Source: Sulfobacillus acidophilus DSM 10332 (GTDB lineage: Bacteria > Bacillota > Sulfobacillia > Sulfobacillales > Sulfobacillaceae). Taken from it: a stretch of DNA of 64,000 nt. A program made the translations under genes and the position numbers. A model generated the notes under the pieces. It was not told the DNA's origin and did no database searches. It saw only the letters and a list, made by a program, of their open reading frames with translations. Shown in pieces: positions 1 through 6,417 of the stretch. Each line of letters begins with the position of its first letter. Position 1 is the first letter of the stretch. Location of the stretch: contig CP003180.1 of assembly GCA_000237975.1 (NCBI GenBank), positions 20,934 to 84,933 of the forward strand, read 5' to 3'.

Positions 1-402
1 CGCTCGCGAAAGAGCTTGAACGGGACCATCCCGGCGCCGCCGGGAGCCTCCGAGAAGGGTTGGAAGAGACCCTCACCGTGCAGCGTTTGGGTCTTCCGGG
101 CCTCTTGCGCCAAACGTTGGCCAACACCAATGCCATGGAATCTCTTAACAGTCAATTTCGGACCCATGCGCAGAACGTCAAACATTGGACCAATGGGCAA
201 CAAGTCTTACGCTGGTTGGCGTCGGCGAGCTTTTTCATCGAAGACACGTTGACGCGGATCCCGGGCTATCGCGAGATTCCCGTGTTGCAAACGGCCTTAA
301 AATCAGCAGTGGCGCATAAACCCGAACAAAAAACCGAGCAAATCGGTTAAATCATGAGAAAGGATACGCTAGCGAAATTCCACGAAACCTGGGACAACCT
401 CC
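1..402 (+). mobile_element. IS256-type element, 3' end (copy 1, cut by window edge)
   Basis: This stretch matches 40389-40790 of the complete copy at 39376-40789 with no difference that I noticed. It holds the transposase 3' end and the right terminal repeat. Identity stops at about 401/402, which agrees with the end inferred for the complete copy. Both copies point the same way. The left end and target duplication lie outside the window. Confidence 0.9.
3..350 (+). CDS. IS256-family transposase, C-terminal part
   Basis: Partial gene: the last 115 or so residues of the mutator-type (IS256) DDE transposase, same sequence as the C-terminus of the complete gene at 39473-40738. It includes the family-typical stretch TNAMESLNSQFRTHAQNVKHW, in which the Glu of NAMESLN is the likely third catalytic acid. 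The start lies before the window. Whether this copy is intact cannot be judged. Confidence 0.9.
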   Translation, partial: LAKELERDHPGAAGSLREGLEETLTVQRLGLPGLLRQTLANTNAMESLNSQFRTHAQNVKHWTNGQQVLRWLASASFFIEDTLTRIPGYREIPVLQTALKSAVAHKPEQKTEQIG

Positions 403-624
403 GCCGGCAATGCGCCCCCTGGTGCGTTGCAAGTCTTGATGTCGACGGACATTGTAGGAACACGGCGTTACCGCACTCCCGACGGTCAAATGATCAAAGA
501 AGCGGACCATGCCGCTCTCATTGCAGAAGTTGGTTGGAATTCGCACACCCACCAGCTGACGTTGGTGTTAGCCTCCGACCTTCCGGTGTTGTTCGGATCT
601 GAATTCATCGAGGACGTCGACTAG
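403..624 (+). pseudogene. Hypothetical protein, 5' end removed by IS256
   Basis: The frame is open from the IS boundary at 403 to the stop at 622-624 and reads ...MSTDIVGTRRYRTPDG...GSEFIEDVD. No ribosome site precedes the internal TTG (427) or ATG (439), so the reading frame probably lost its start when the IS256 element landed. I recognise no domain. It is 27 bp upstream of the next small gene in the same direction, which suggests one operon of small accessory genes. It could also be a short intact protein from ATG 439. Confidence 0.4.
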
Positions 625-651
625 AGATTCCCGAAAAGGAGATGGGATCCC

Positions 652-966
652 ATGGGTGCTCGACCCTTCTTTGCTTATGCCGAGGCGTCCGATGTGCAGG
701 AAGCCTTTCGGGCCGCCGTCGCGGAGGCTCAGTGGCTTTACGGCCATTCCGGGGATACCGGTACGATTGCGGAAAAGGACGCCGTGCGCGTCGTGACGCC
801 GCCCCGCCCCATGACCGATGACGAAACATGCGTCTGGGCGGAGACGCTGTTAAACGAAGGCCCCGACGATCCGCAACTCGACTGGATCGAAGATAAATGG
901 GCTCCCGCCGCCGCTGTGCGCCTGAACGCCGGCGGTTGGCTTTTCTTTGGGTGGGCGGCATCTTAA
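652..966 (+). CDS. Hypothetical protein (104 aa)
   Basis: The ATG at 652 follows AAAAGGAGATGGGATCCC, a good ribosome site. The protein is acidic, 104 residues, with no signal peptide or membrane segment and no family I recognise. It sits in a run of closely spaced small genes (403-2001) that ends with a DUF4406-like protein, a content usual for phage or plasmid accessory modules. The assignment as coding rests on the ribosome site, frame length and operon spacing only. Confidence 0.55.
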   Translation: MGARPFFAYAEASDVQEAFRAAVAEAQWLYGHSGDTGTIAEKDAVRVVTPPRPMTDDETCVWAETLLNEGPDDPQLDWIEDKWAPAAAVRLNAGGWLFFGWAAS

Positions 967-1015
967 CCGGACTCGGCTTCTCGCCGGGCCCGTTCCAGAA
1001 CAGGAGGGGTCAGGA

Positions 1016-1675
1016 ATGCTCGACGTCTATGTCACGGGCCATCGAGAAGGCGTCTGGGTTGTGCGGGCCGGGCAGCGTTCTGGCCCCTTGACCGAGTTCG
1101 GCGCCGTTTTGGAGGCTTTAGGGCCGCCAACCGCGAACACCGAGGATTTGGCCGACATGGCCTATACGTTGTTACAGCCCGATGCCGACGGTGACCGGCT
1201 ACCGGCCGCCGACGAGACCCCCCGGACACGGGCGCGGCATCGGCTGGCGCGGTGGAGCGCCGCGTTGGGTTTCATCGACGAAACTTTTCCGACGCCGCCC
1301 CAGTTGCCCCCCGTCCCGGGGAGTTGTGCGGCGGATGCCAGCTTCTCTGAAAGGAGTCCGGATTATGCGCGATTCGCTATGGCTGACGTTTACCGAAGCG
1401 CTAGTGGCCGGTCAGGTCGCCACCGCTCGGACCGCCGGGGTATCCTTGGCGGCGGCCTTGGCGCGCGCGGGCCATCCCGGTTTAGCCCATCGGGTCATGA
1501 CGGTGCTGGACACCGTCGATCCGCCGCAGCCGACCGGCGGCCCGGTCGTGCGGGGATCGCCGCCCCCGTCTTGGCGGTGGGCTCCGGTGCTACGGCTCTT
1601 CCTCGCAGGTCCTCAGGATACCGACGCGGTGCGGGCGCTGACTGCGGTCGGTTACGAGATCGTGCCTGCGGTTGA
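1016..1675 (+). CDS. Hypothetical protein, 3' end uncertain
   Basis: ATG 1016 has the ribosome site AGGAGGGGTCAGGA. The first 110 or so residues (MLDVYVTGHREGVWVVRAG...) look like real protein. The same frame then runs 310 bp over the next gene to a stop at 1675, and that part reads like low-complexity shadow. Another frame ends at TGA 1348 with CGGCQLL, just before the next ribosome site at 1348-1354. A one-base frameshift near 1310-1330 would give a natural gene of about 1016-1350. No domain recognised. Confidence 0.45.
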   Translation: MLDVYVTGHREGVWVVRAGQRSGPLTEFGAVLEALGPPTANTEDLADMAYTLLQPDADGDRLPAADETPRTRARHRLARWSAALGFIDETFPTPPQLPPVPGSCAADASFSERSPDYARFAMADVYRSASGRSGRHRSDRRGILGGGLGARGPSRFSPSGHDGAGHRRSAAADRRPGRAGIAAPVLAVGSGATALPRRSSGYRRGAGADCGRLRDRACG

Positions 1676-1868
1676 CGCCGTGGACGCGGATGCCGCAGAT
1701 GCCCTGCGCGTCAACCTGTGTCGCCTGGTTCAACAGGCAACCGGGGTCGCGTTGCTACCCGGTTGGCAACACGAATCTGAGGCTCGCCTCGAAGCCGTGG
1801 TTGCCCGCCGGCTGGGCCTTGCGGTTCATCCCGTTGCCACATGGCTGGCCTGTTCGCCGGGGCGATAA
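1365..1868 (+). CDS. DUF4406-like protein (nucleoside deoxyribosyltransferase-like fold)
   Basis: ATG 1365 follows GAAAGGAGTCCGGATT. The N-terminal 65 residues are helical and unrecognised. From about residue 70 the pattern RLFLAGPQD, then DALRVNLCRLV, then VALLPGWQHESEARLEAVVA matches the DUF4406 layout (beta strand-SGP-like, D-alpha-LLPGW-SxGAxxE), a family related to nucleoside 2-deoxyribosyltransferases and common in phages and mobile elements. The Glu in SEARLE sits where the family's catalytic Glu is expected. Substrate unknown. Length 167 aa. Confidence 0.6.
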   Translation: MRDSLWLTFTEALVAGQVATARTAGVSLAAALARAGHPGLAHRVMTVLDTVDPPQPTGGPVVRGSPPPSWRWAPVLRLFLAGPQDTDAVRALTAVGYEIVPAVDAVDADAADALRVNLCRLVQQATGVALLPGWQHESEARLEAVVARRLGLAVHPVATWLACSPGR

Positions 1869-1921
1869 GAGACGCGGCGGCTTACCCCGTCCATCGCTGA
1901 ATTATGTGGAGGTGATACGGC

Positions 1922-2001
1922 ATGGCCTTAACGGTCACGATGACGAAGGAGAAAGAAACCAAAAACACGGTGCGGTTCCTTTTTAGCCCCTTAAGAAAGC
2001 A
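1922..2001 (+). pseudogene. Small gene cut by IS3 insertion
   Basis: ATG 1922 is preceded by GTGGAGGTGATACGGC, a good ribosome site, and starts MALTVTMTKEKETKNTVRF. The frame runs straight into the left end of the IS3 element at 2002. It looks like the first 26 residues of an accessory-module protein whose remainder is missing. I could not identify its downstream part beyond 3326, so the insertion may have been followed by a deletion. Confidence 0.4.
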
Positions 2002-2051
2002 TGACAAAAGCGATCTCTCTTGATACCGTAAAAACAGGTAAAGGAGAGGCT

Positions 2052-2330
2052 ATGATTCCGATGAGTCAAACCTATGCACCCGAATTTAAACAGCAAGTGG
2101 TACGCGAAGTACGAGAAACCGGTAATGCGGCCCTGGTAGCCCGGCAACATCAGCTGAACCCCTCCATGGTGCGCCGCTGGGTCCGGGAAGCCTTAACCGC
2201 AGAATATCCGGATCCGCAAGCCTTGTCGTTAGCCGAAGAAAACGTGCGCCTAAAGCGGCTGTTAGCGGAGCGCGACCTTCAAATTGCGATGCTCCAGGAT
2301 TTTCTCCGCAAAAAGGGGATGCGGTGGTGA
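2052..2330 (+). CDS. IS3 OrfA, helix-turn-helix protein
   Basis: DNA-binding half of the IS3 transposase. The start chosen is ATG 2052 behind AAAGGAGAGGCT. The in-frame ATG at 2001 overlaps the terminal repeat and lacks a ribosome site. Residues 8-45 (YAPEFKQQVVREV...LNPSMVRRWVREA) form the HTH. The tail (ENVRLKRLLAERDLQIAMLQ) is the leucine-zipper coiled coil used for multimerisation. The stop TGA at 2328-2330 overlaps the start of orfB. Confidence 0.85.
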   Translation: MIPMSQTYAPEFKQQVVREVRETGNAALVARQHQLNPSMVRRWVREALTAEYPDPQALSLAEENVRLKRLLAERDLQIAMLQDFLRKKGMRW

Positions 2331-3280
2331 CAGAATTATGTGAACAGGTGCATGCATGGGCTGAGGCGTACCCCCAGGTGCCCCTGCAAGTCTGGTGTGC
2401 GACCGTGCATCTCCCGCGCGGGAGTTATTATGCCTGGCGCCGGCGGCAGCTCAACCCGTCCGAAGACCGACGGCGCGCGGCCGTCGGCCGCGCCCCTGTG
2501 GGCTATAGCACCACCCAAACCGGGCATGCGGTGTCCGACGACCAAATCATGGCGTGGATTCTGGCCATTTTGGAGCAGGAAAATCCCTGGTATGGCTATC
2601 GGAAAGTCACGGCGGTCTTACGCCAACAGTATGGGTTGATCATCAATCCGAAAAAGGTCTATCGGCTGATGAAGGCTTGGCACTTGCTCTGGCCCGATCG
2701 CCCCCCGAAATCGCGCTATCCGCGCAAATTGGCCCGGAATTGGGTCATCACGCGACCGAACCAGCTGTGGCAAACGGACATCACCTACGGATATATTGCG
2801 GGCGAAGACCGTTTTTTCTACGTCCAAGCGATTTTAGATGTCTGTGACCGGAGTATCGTGGCCTATCACATTGGGCTGACCTGCCGGGCGGCGGACGCCG
2901 CCCAGACGCTTCAACGAGCCGTCCAGGCCCGCCAGACCGAATGGGGTCCGGAACCGCCCGTGATTCGCACCGATAATGGCCCTCAATTTACGGCTCACGT
3001 GTTCGAAGCCCAGTGTCAAGCCTTCGGCTTGACCCACGAACGGATTCCCGTGGCGACGCCGAACGCCAACGCCTATATTGAGGCCTGGCATGCCCTGTTA
3101 GACCGCGAATGTCTGAGTCAGGAATTTGCGACCTATGCCGAAGCCTACGCGGCGGTCACCCGGTGGATTGCGTTTTATAACCAGCGCCGCCTGCACGGAG
3201 CCTTAGGGTATCGGTCTCCTGCCCAAATGCGGCACGCCGTGGCGAACGGCCAAGCACAGTGGACCCCGTTGTGTGCGTAA
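2324..3280 (+). CDS. IS3 OrfB, DDE transposase
   Basis: Catalytic transposase, 318 aa, starting at GTG 2324 or 2327 inside the end of orfA (translational coupling; an upstream AAAAAG run could also permit frameshifting). An HTH_21-like domain (PWYGYRKVTAVLRQQYGL) precedes the rve integrase core. The DDE triad is visible as QTDITYGY, RTDNGPQF and IEAWHALLDRE. The C-terminal FYNQRRLHGALGYRSP is standard for IS3. It looks intact. Confidence 0.92.
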   Translation: MVTELCEQVHAWAEAYPQVPLQVWCATVHLPRGSYYAWRRRQLNPSEDRRRAAVGRAPVGYSTTQTGHAVSDDQIMAWILAILEQENPWYGYRKVTAVLRQQYGLIINPKKVYRLMKAWHLLWPDRPPKSRYPRKLARNWVITRPNQLWQTDITYGYIAGEDRFFYVQAILDVCDRSIVAYHIGLTCRAADAAQTLQRAVQARQTEWGPEPPVIRTDNGPQFTAHVFEAQCQAFGLTHERIPVATPNANAYIEAWHALLDRECLSQEFATYAEAYAAVTRWIAFYNQRRLHGALGYRSPAQMRHAVANGQAQWTPLCA

Positions 3281-3320
3281 TCGCCCCAAAATGGGAGCGA
3301 ATGCCCTAGAGAGAACGCTC

Positions 3321-3539
3321 GTGTCAAAAAAACGGGGGCCAAACCGGGCCTATGTCTGGTTGGTCCTGTTGGGACTGTGGGCCGAGGCGTTGGGAGTCGC
3401 TCGGCGGTTTCGCGCGAATACCGTACGACAGCGCACGCACGCCTGTTGGAAAGTCGGGCAGTATGTGTGGGCCGATGAACTGCCATCCCCGGACGCCGTC
3501 CAACGCTATCACCCTCAGATCCTGTTATGGGATCCCTAA
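3321..3539 (+). CDS. Short hypothetical ORF beyond IS3
   Basis: A GTG-initiated frame of 72 residues (SKKRGPNRAYVWLVLLGLWAEALG...) begins at the IS3 right end. It has no ribosome site and a moderately hydrophobic start. It may be the 3' end of a gene interrupted by the element, or chance. No homology recognised. Confidence 0.25.
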   Translation: MSKKRGPNRAYVWLVLLGLWAEALGVARRFRANTVRQRTHACWKVGQYVWADELPSPDAVQRYHPQILLWDP

Positions 3540-3857
3540 AATCCTTTCAGGACAAGGGATTGCAAAACTGGGGATCACTCAGAGTTCCATTAACGGTAAC
3601 ACGGACGGGTTTTCAGTAACTTGGGATTCATCGACATAGCAACCTGAAACGGAAGCGCTAAGCAGACTGTGATGAATGCAGCACCTACTCGGGTGCCCTC
3701 CGGCTTGGGCTAGACCTCTTGTTGAGCATGACGGTCTGACCCCATAGGCTATCAATGGGGCGCTCGACTCCCTAGCAGTTTGTGTGCGTAGTCCCGTTAT
3801 TAGACCATGGGAGCCCTGGGGGAGGGTCCGTGCTTCGGGAGGGAAGACGTGGGGGCC
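3540..3857. other. No gene seen between IS3 region and transposase remnant
   Basis: I find no supported reading frame, RNA or strong terminator in this 318-bp stretch. It probably contains decayed mobile-element DNA. Confidence 0.4.
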
Positions 3858-4067
3858 TTAGACACACCGCGCTTCCCAACCGCCGGTGGGTCGTTGCCAC
3901 CAGCCGGTCCGGAGGATCTTGGCCAAATTGGCCACCGCACAATGCAATCGCCAGTCAGCCCGGACGGTTGCCAGGCCCCGCGCGAGGAACTGGCGACCCC
4001 GCTTTGCCGCTATCCGACCACAGGTTCTACGGAGACTCGGGACCGTCTCCCTTTTAGGGCATTCCAT
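3858..4067 (-). pseudogene. Transposase remnant (IS1182-like C-terminus)
   Basis: On the minus strand a 69-residue frame contains RGRQFLARGLATVRADWRLH followed by CAVANLAKILR. This closely resembles the usual end of IS1182/IS4-type transposases (KRG..FLLRGL.KV..EW.L.C...NL.KL). Nothing upstream in the same frame continues the transposase, so this is only a 3' remnant. The family call rests on this motif alone. Confidence 0.5.
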
Positions 4068-4135
4068 GCTTATTTACGCTGTTCTTCTTAACCCCGCATG
4101 ACACTCCTTAAATCGGCCAACAGGCCAACCCATTC

Positions 4136-4164
4136 TTGACCTTAGATAGACCGGTCTGTATACT
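4136..4164 (+). promoter_or_regulatory. SigA-type promoter with embedded TetR operator
   Basis: TTGACC (4136-4141), a 17-bp spacer and TATACT (4159-4164). The spacer contains the perfect palindrome AGACCGGTCT (4148-4157), placed so that a bound repressor would block RNA polymerase. It lies 27 bp before the tetR-family start, which implies autoregulation and control of the AhpD-like gene downstream. Confidence 0.75.
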
Positions 4165-4190
4165 AAAATTGTTTAGGAGGAAGGACTCTC

Positions 4191-4781
4191 ATGTCAAGTG
4201 AAGTTCGCGAGCGCATCCTTGATACCGCATCTCGGCTTTTCTATGCCGAAGGAATCCGCGCCGTAGGGATCGATCGCATTGTTGCGGAATCGGGCGTCGC
4301 CAAAATGAGCCTGTACAACCACTTTCGGTCCAAAGACGATTTGGTGGTAGCGCACCTGGAACGACGCCATGAATGCTGGAAAGAGTGGTTTCAAGCCGCG
4401 CTCAGTAAACGGACGATACAGCCTGGGGAGCACGTGCAAGCCTTGTTTGATGCGTTGGGGGAGTGGATTTGGCAGAACAATGCACGGGGATGTCCGTTTA
4501 TCAATGCGACTCTGGAACTCGCCGATCCCAATCATCCGGCACAGTCCGTGGCGGACCGTCACCGCGCTTTTGTGCGCGACTTTATTGCCGAACAATTACG
4601 CGCTGACGGGATCCCGCCGGCTCAGCAGCTTGTCGATCAGTTAAGCCTGTTGATGGATGGCGCGATCATTGGTTCGGTGATGGGGAGCGTTGACGCGACA
4701 CGGCGGGCAGCCCAGATGGCTGATGAAGTGATTCGGGCGTACAGGCATGACCCTCAGCGAAACAATCCAGAACCCAAATAG
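4191..4781 (+). CDS. TetR/AcrR-family transcriptional regulator
   Basis: 196-aa one-component repressor with ribosome site TTTAGGAGGAAGGACTCTC. Residues 5-52 form the TetR_N HTH (ILDTASRLFYAEGIRAVGID, then SGVAKMSLYNHFRSKDDL). The remainder is the helical ligand-binding and dimerisation domain. The palindrome in its own promoter is the likely operator. The next gene, 12 bp downstream, is a putative seleno-AhpD peroxidase, so the natural ligand may be an oxidant or an electrophilic metabolite (inference). Confidence 0.9.
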   Translation: MSSEVRERILDTASRLFYAEGIRAVGIDRIVAESGVAKMSLYNHFRSKDDLVVAHLERRHECWKEWFQAALSKRTIQPGEHVQALFDALGEWIWQNNARGCPFINATLELADPNHPAQSVADRHRAFVRDFIAEQLRADGIPPAQQLVDQLSLLMDGAIIGSVMGSVDATRRAAQMADEVIRAYRHDPQRNNPEPK

Positions 4782-4793
4782 GGAGAACGAACC

Positions 4794-5123
4794 ATGCCAA
4801 ATATTAAGCGTAGCCATTTTCAGTCTAATCCAAATTTCAAGGCTTGCTTTGCCGAAACGCACCAGACCGGTGTTCTTGATGCCAAGACCAAAGAGTTGAT
4901 GCACTTAGCGTTAGTCCTTGCGCTCCATTGTGAACCCTGAGCGGTGAATCACTTCGCAGGTGCGAAGAAATTAGGGGCCACGGATGCAGAAATTAGCGAG
5001 ACGATTCAACTGGCCGCATCGGTCGGGGTGGGCGTCATACTAGCCATGGCGGATCGGGCCGAAATCGCCTCAGACAGGAAATTTTTCTGGTGGCGTCCTC
5101 CTCGTGAAGCCAAACCTGAGTAA
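4794..5123 (+). CDS. AhpD-like (carboxymuconolactone decarboxylase family) protein, probable selenoprotein with in-frame TGA
   Basis: ATG 4794 follows AGGGAGAACGAACC. The frame is MPNIKRSHFQSN...LVLALHCEP, then TGA (4938-4940, codon 49), then AVNHFAGAKKLGATDAEISE to TAA 5121-5123, giving 109 residues. AhpD enzymes use the motif C-x-x-C-x-x-x-H, and here it reads C-E-P-TGA-A-V-N-H. The stop therefore replaces exactly the redox cysteine, and the catalytic His is in place. A 6-bp hairpin with an AGGT loop starts 11 nt after the TGA and fits bacterial SECIS rules. Selenocysteine at residue 49 is the best reading; the alternative is a nonsense mutation. Expected role: thiol- or selenol-based peroxide reduction. 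It is probably co-transcribed with the TetR gene. Confidence 0.7.
4952..4967 (+). promoter_or_regulatory. Candidate bacterial SECIS hairpin
   Basis: CTTCGC-AGGT-GCGAAG forms a perfect 6-bp stem with a 4-nt loop. G is at loop position 2, and 18 nt separate it from the TGA. Published bSECIS criteria, as I recall them (G in the first two loop bases, 16-37 nt from UGA, stem of at least 4 bp), are met. The loop AGGT resembles the AGGU of E. coli fdhF. Confidence 0.65.
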
Positions 5124-5251
5124 GTGCGGTGTTGGGCGAGTTACGACAGCAACAGGTGGTTCAAACCGAACGAGGGGTGATCCGGGTACGCCTGGACGCC
5201 GTCAAATCCTGGATGTCTTCCGGCATGCCGTGAATGGGAGAGGAGAAGCGC

Positions 5252-5697
5252 ATGCTAATCGTGTTCGATGCGTATGGCACACTGTGGGATGTGACTGCCC
5301 TCGAGGTTCGCTGTCGAGAGGTAGTAGGTCCTGATGACGCGGGGCCTACCCGGGTGCTTTTACGAACGGCGATCCCGCCATGCTGGCCCAAGGCGTAAGG
5401 CATTTGCACTGGGAGCAGGTGGTGGATGATGTGGTGAGTGTAGATCAGGTGCGGCGATATAAGCCGCATCCAAAAGCGTATCAATTGATTTGCGACAAAT
5501 ACGGGGTCACGCCCGACGCGGTGTATTTTGTCTCGTCCAACGGCTGGGATGTTTCCGGCGCCGCCCATTTCGGGTTTCGTACCGTGTGGGTGAATCGGCG
5601 CGACCAGCCGTTCGAGCAGTTGGACGTACGGCCTTTTTCGGTGGTGCGTCAGTTGAAGGAGCTTTTGTCTGTCTTTTCGGAAGGGGCTCAACCGTAA
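5252..5697 (+). pseudogene. Haloacid dehalogenase type II (HAD), internally deleted and frameshifted
   Basis: The start at ATG 5252 has the ribosome site GGGAGAGGAGAAGCGC and the HAD motif I FDAYGTLWDV. Just after the first 25 residues the homology jumps to motif II (FTNGDPAML) in another frame, then VDQVRRYKPHPKAYQL (motif III Lys) and YFVSSNGWDVSGA (motif IV). The cap domain, about 70 residues in L-2-haloacid dehalogenases, is missing. The deletion and the frame change make a functional enzyme unlikely. Confidence 0.75.
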
Positions 5698-5707
5698 TGA
5701 GAAAAGC

Positions 5708-5745
5708 CTCCAGAAGATCTCAGACAGGTTTGAAATCTCCTGGAG
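5708..5745 (+). terminator. Hairpin after the HAD pseudogene
   Basis: CTCCAG-A-AGAT and ATCT-C-CTGGAG pair around a 16-nt loop. No T-run follows, so it is either a weak terminator or a transcript-end structure. Confidence 0.45.
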
Positions 5746-5851
5746 CGTGAATTGCTCGGCGGACCCGTCGGTTTGACCGTACCGGCTGTGCACACGAATA
5801 TAACACGATTGCCAATGCGAGGAGACGTTTCATCAGGTTGATTCCGTCACA

Positions 5852-6222
5852 ATGGGCAAACGTGTAATGTGGCTACAAAACAAACAAGAGGCCTTGAATC
5901 TCCGGGATTGGGCCAGCGCATTTAAGGAATATCCCTGGTTAAATTGTTCTGATGCGTCCTTGACGTCTCTACGGCATCCGTTGGCCCAATCCCGTATTGC
6001 ATTGATTAGTGCCGGGGGCTCTCGATAGACGGCCAAGAGCCGTTTGACACCGAGACCCCGTTGGGCGACTATTCCGCTCGCGTGGTGGCCGGTTCTGGGC
6101 CTCTTAGGCGGTGGCGCGCCAATCTTCGACAATATGACGTGACAGCCCCGCAGGAGGATTACAACAGTAGCGTTGGCTGCCCAAGGTTTCGGCTTATGCC
6201 CCGATTGTGGCGCAATCGCTGA
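5852..6222 (+). pseudogene. Glycine/sarcosine/betaine reductase selenoprotein B-family homologue, frameshifted
   Basis: ATG 5852 opens MGKRVMWLQNKQEALNLRDW...LRHPLAQSRIALISAGG, the N-terminal pattern of the GrdB/PrdB-like family often annotated as glycine reductase selenoprotein B family. At the G5 run 6014-6018 the frame breaks (TAG at 6029-6031). Adding one G restores GLSIDGQEPFDTETPLGDYS...DVTAPQEDYN to a stop at 6220-6222. So a single-base loss in a homopolymer (mutation or sequencing error) is the likely cause. The intact frame would give about 124 residues, shorter than usual. No Sec codon is involved. Confidence 0.6.
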
Positions 6223-6347
6223 AAAATCTCTAACTTTCCGGGTTAACCTGTTTGACCCCCTCTTGGCTTGCACCGAAGAAAAAGAGGCAAACCGCCTCTT
6301 TGGACTCACGCCTGAACCCAAATATCTTTATAATCCTAAAAAGCCTA

Positions 6348-6376
6348 TTGAACAGATAGGAAATGTAGTATATTAT
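6348..6376 (+). promoter_or_regulatory. SigA-type promoter of the sulfur assimilation operon
   Basis: TTGAAC (6348-6353), exactly 17 bp, TATTAT (6371-6376). It lies about 40-80 bp before the sulfite reductase start, in an AT-rich stretch after the preceding pseudogene. Confidence 0.7.
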
Positions 6377-6417
6377 CGATCCGTAGTCCCAGAAGGGATT
6401 GGGAGGAGGGAGCCGAT

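Larger units (their letters stand above)
2002..3326 (+). mobile_element. Complete IS3-family element
   Basis: 1325 bp bounded by imperfect inverted repeats. The left end begins TGACAAAAGCGATCTCTCT. The right end, read on the other strand, begins TGACACGAGCGTTCTCTCT. It carries the usual orfA-orfB pair with overlapping ends. I see no clear 3-5 bp target duplication (AGCA left, AAAA right), so a flank may have been lost. The insertion truncates the small gene at 1922. Confidence 0.8.

Noticed and set aside
6014..6031. TAG after SAGGSR in the GrdB-like gene as a recoded codon
   Set aside because: The downstream homology is in another frame, so this is a frameshift and not readthrough.
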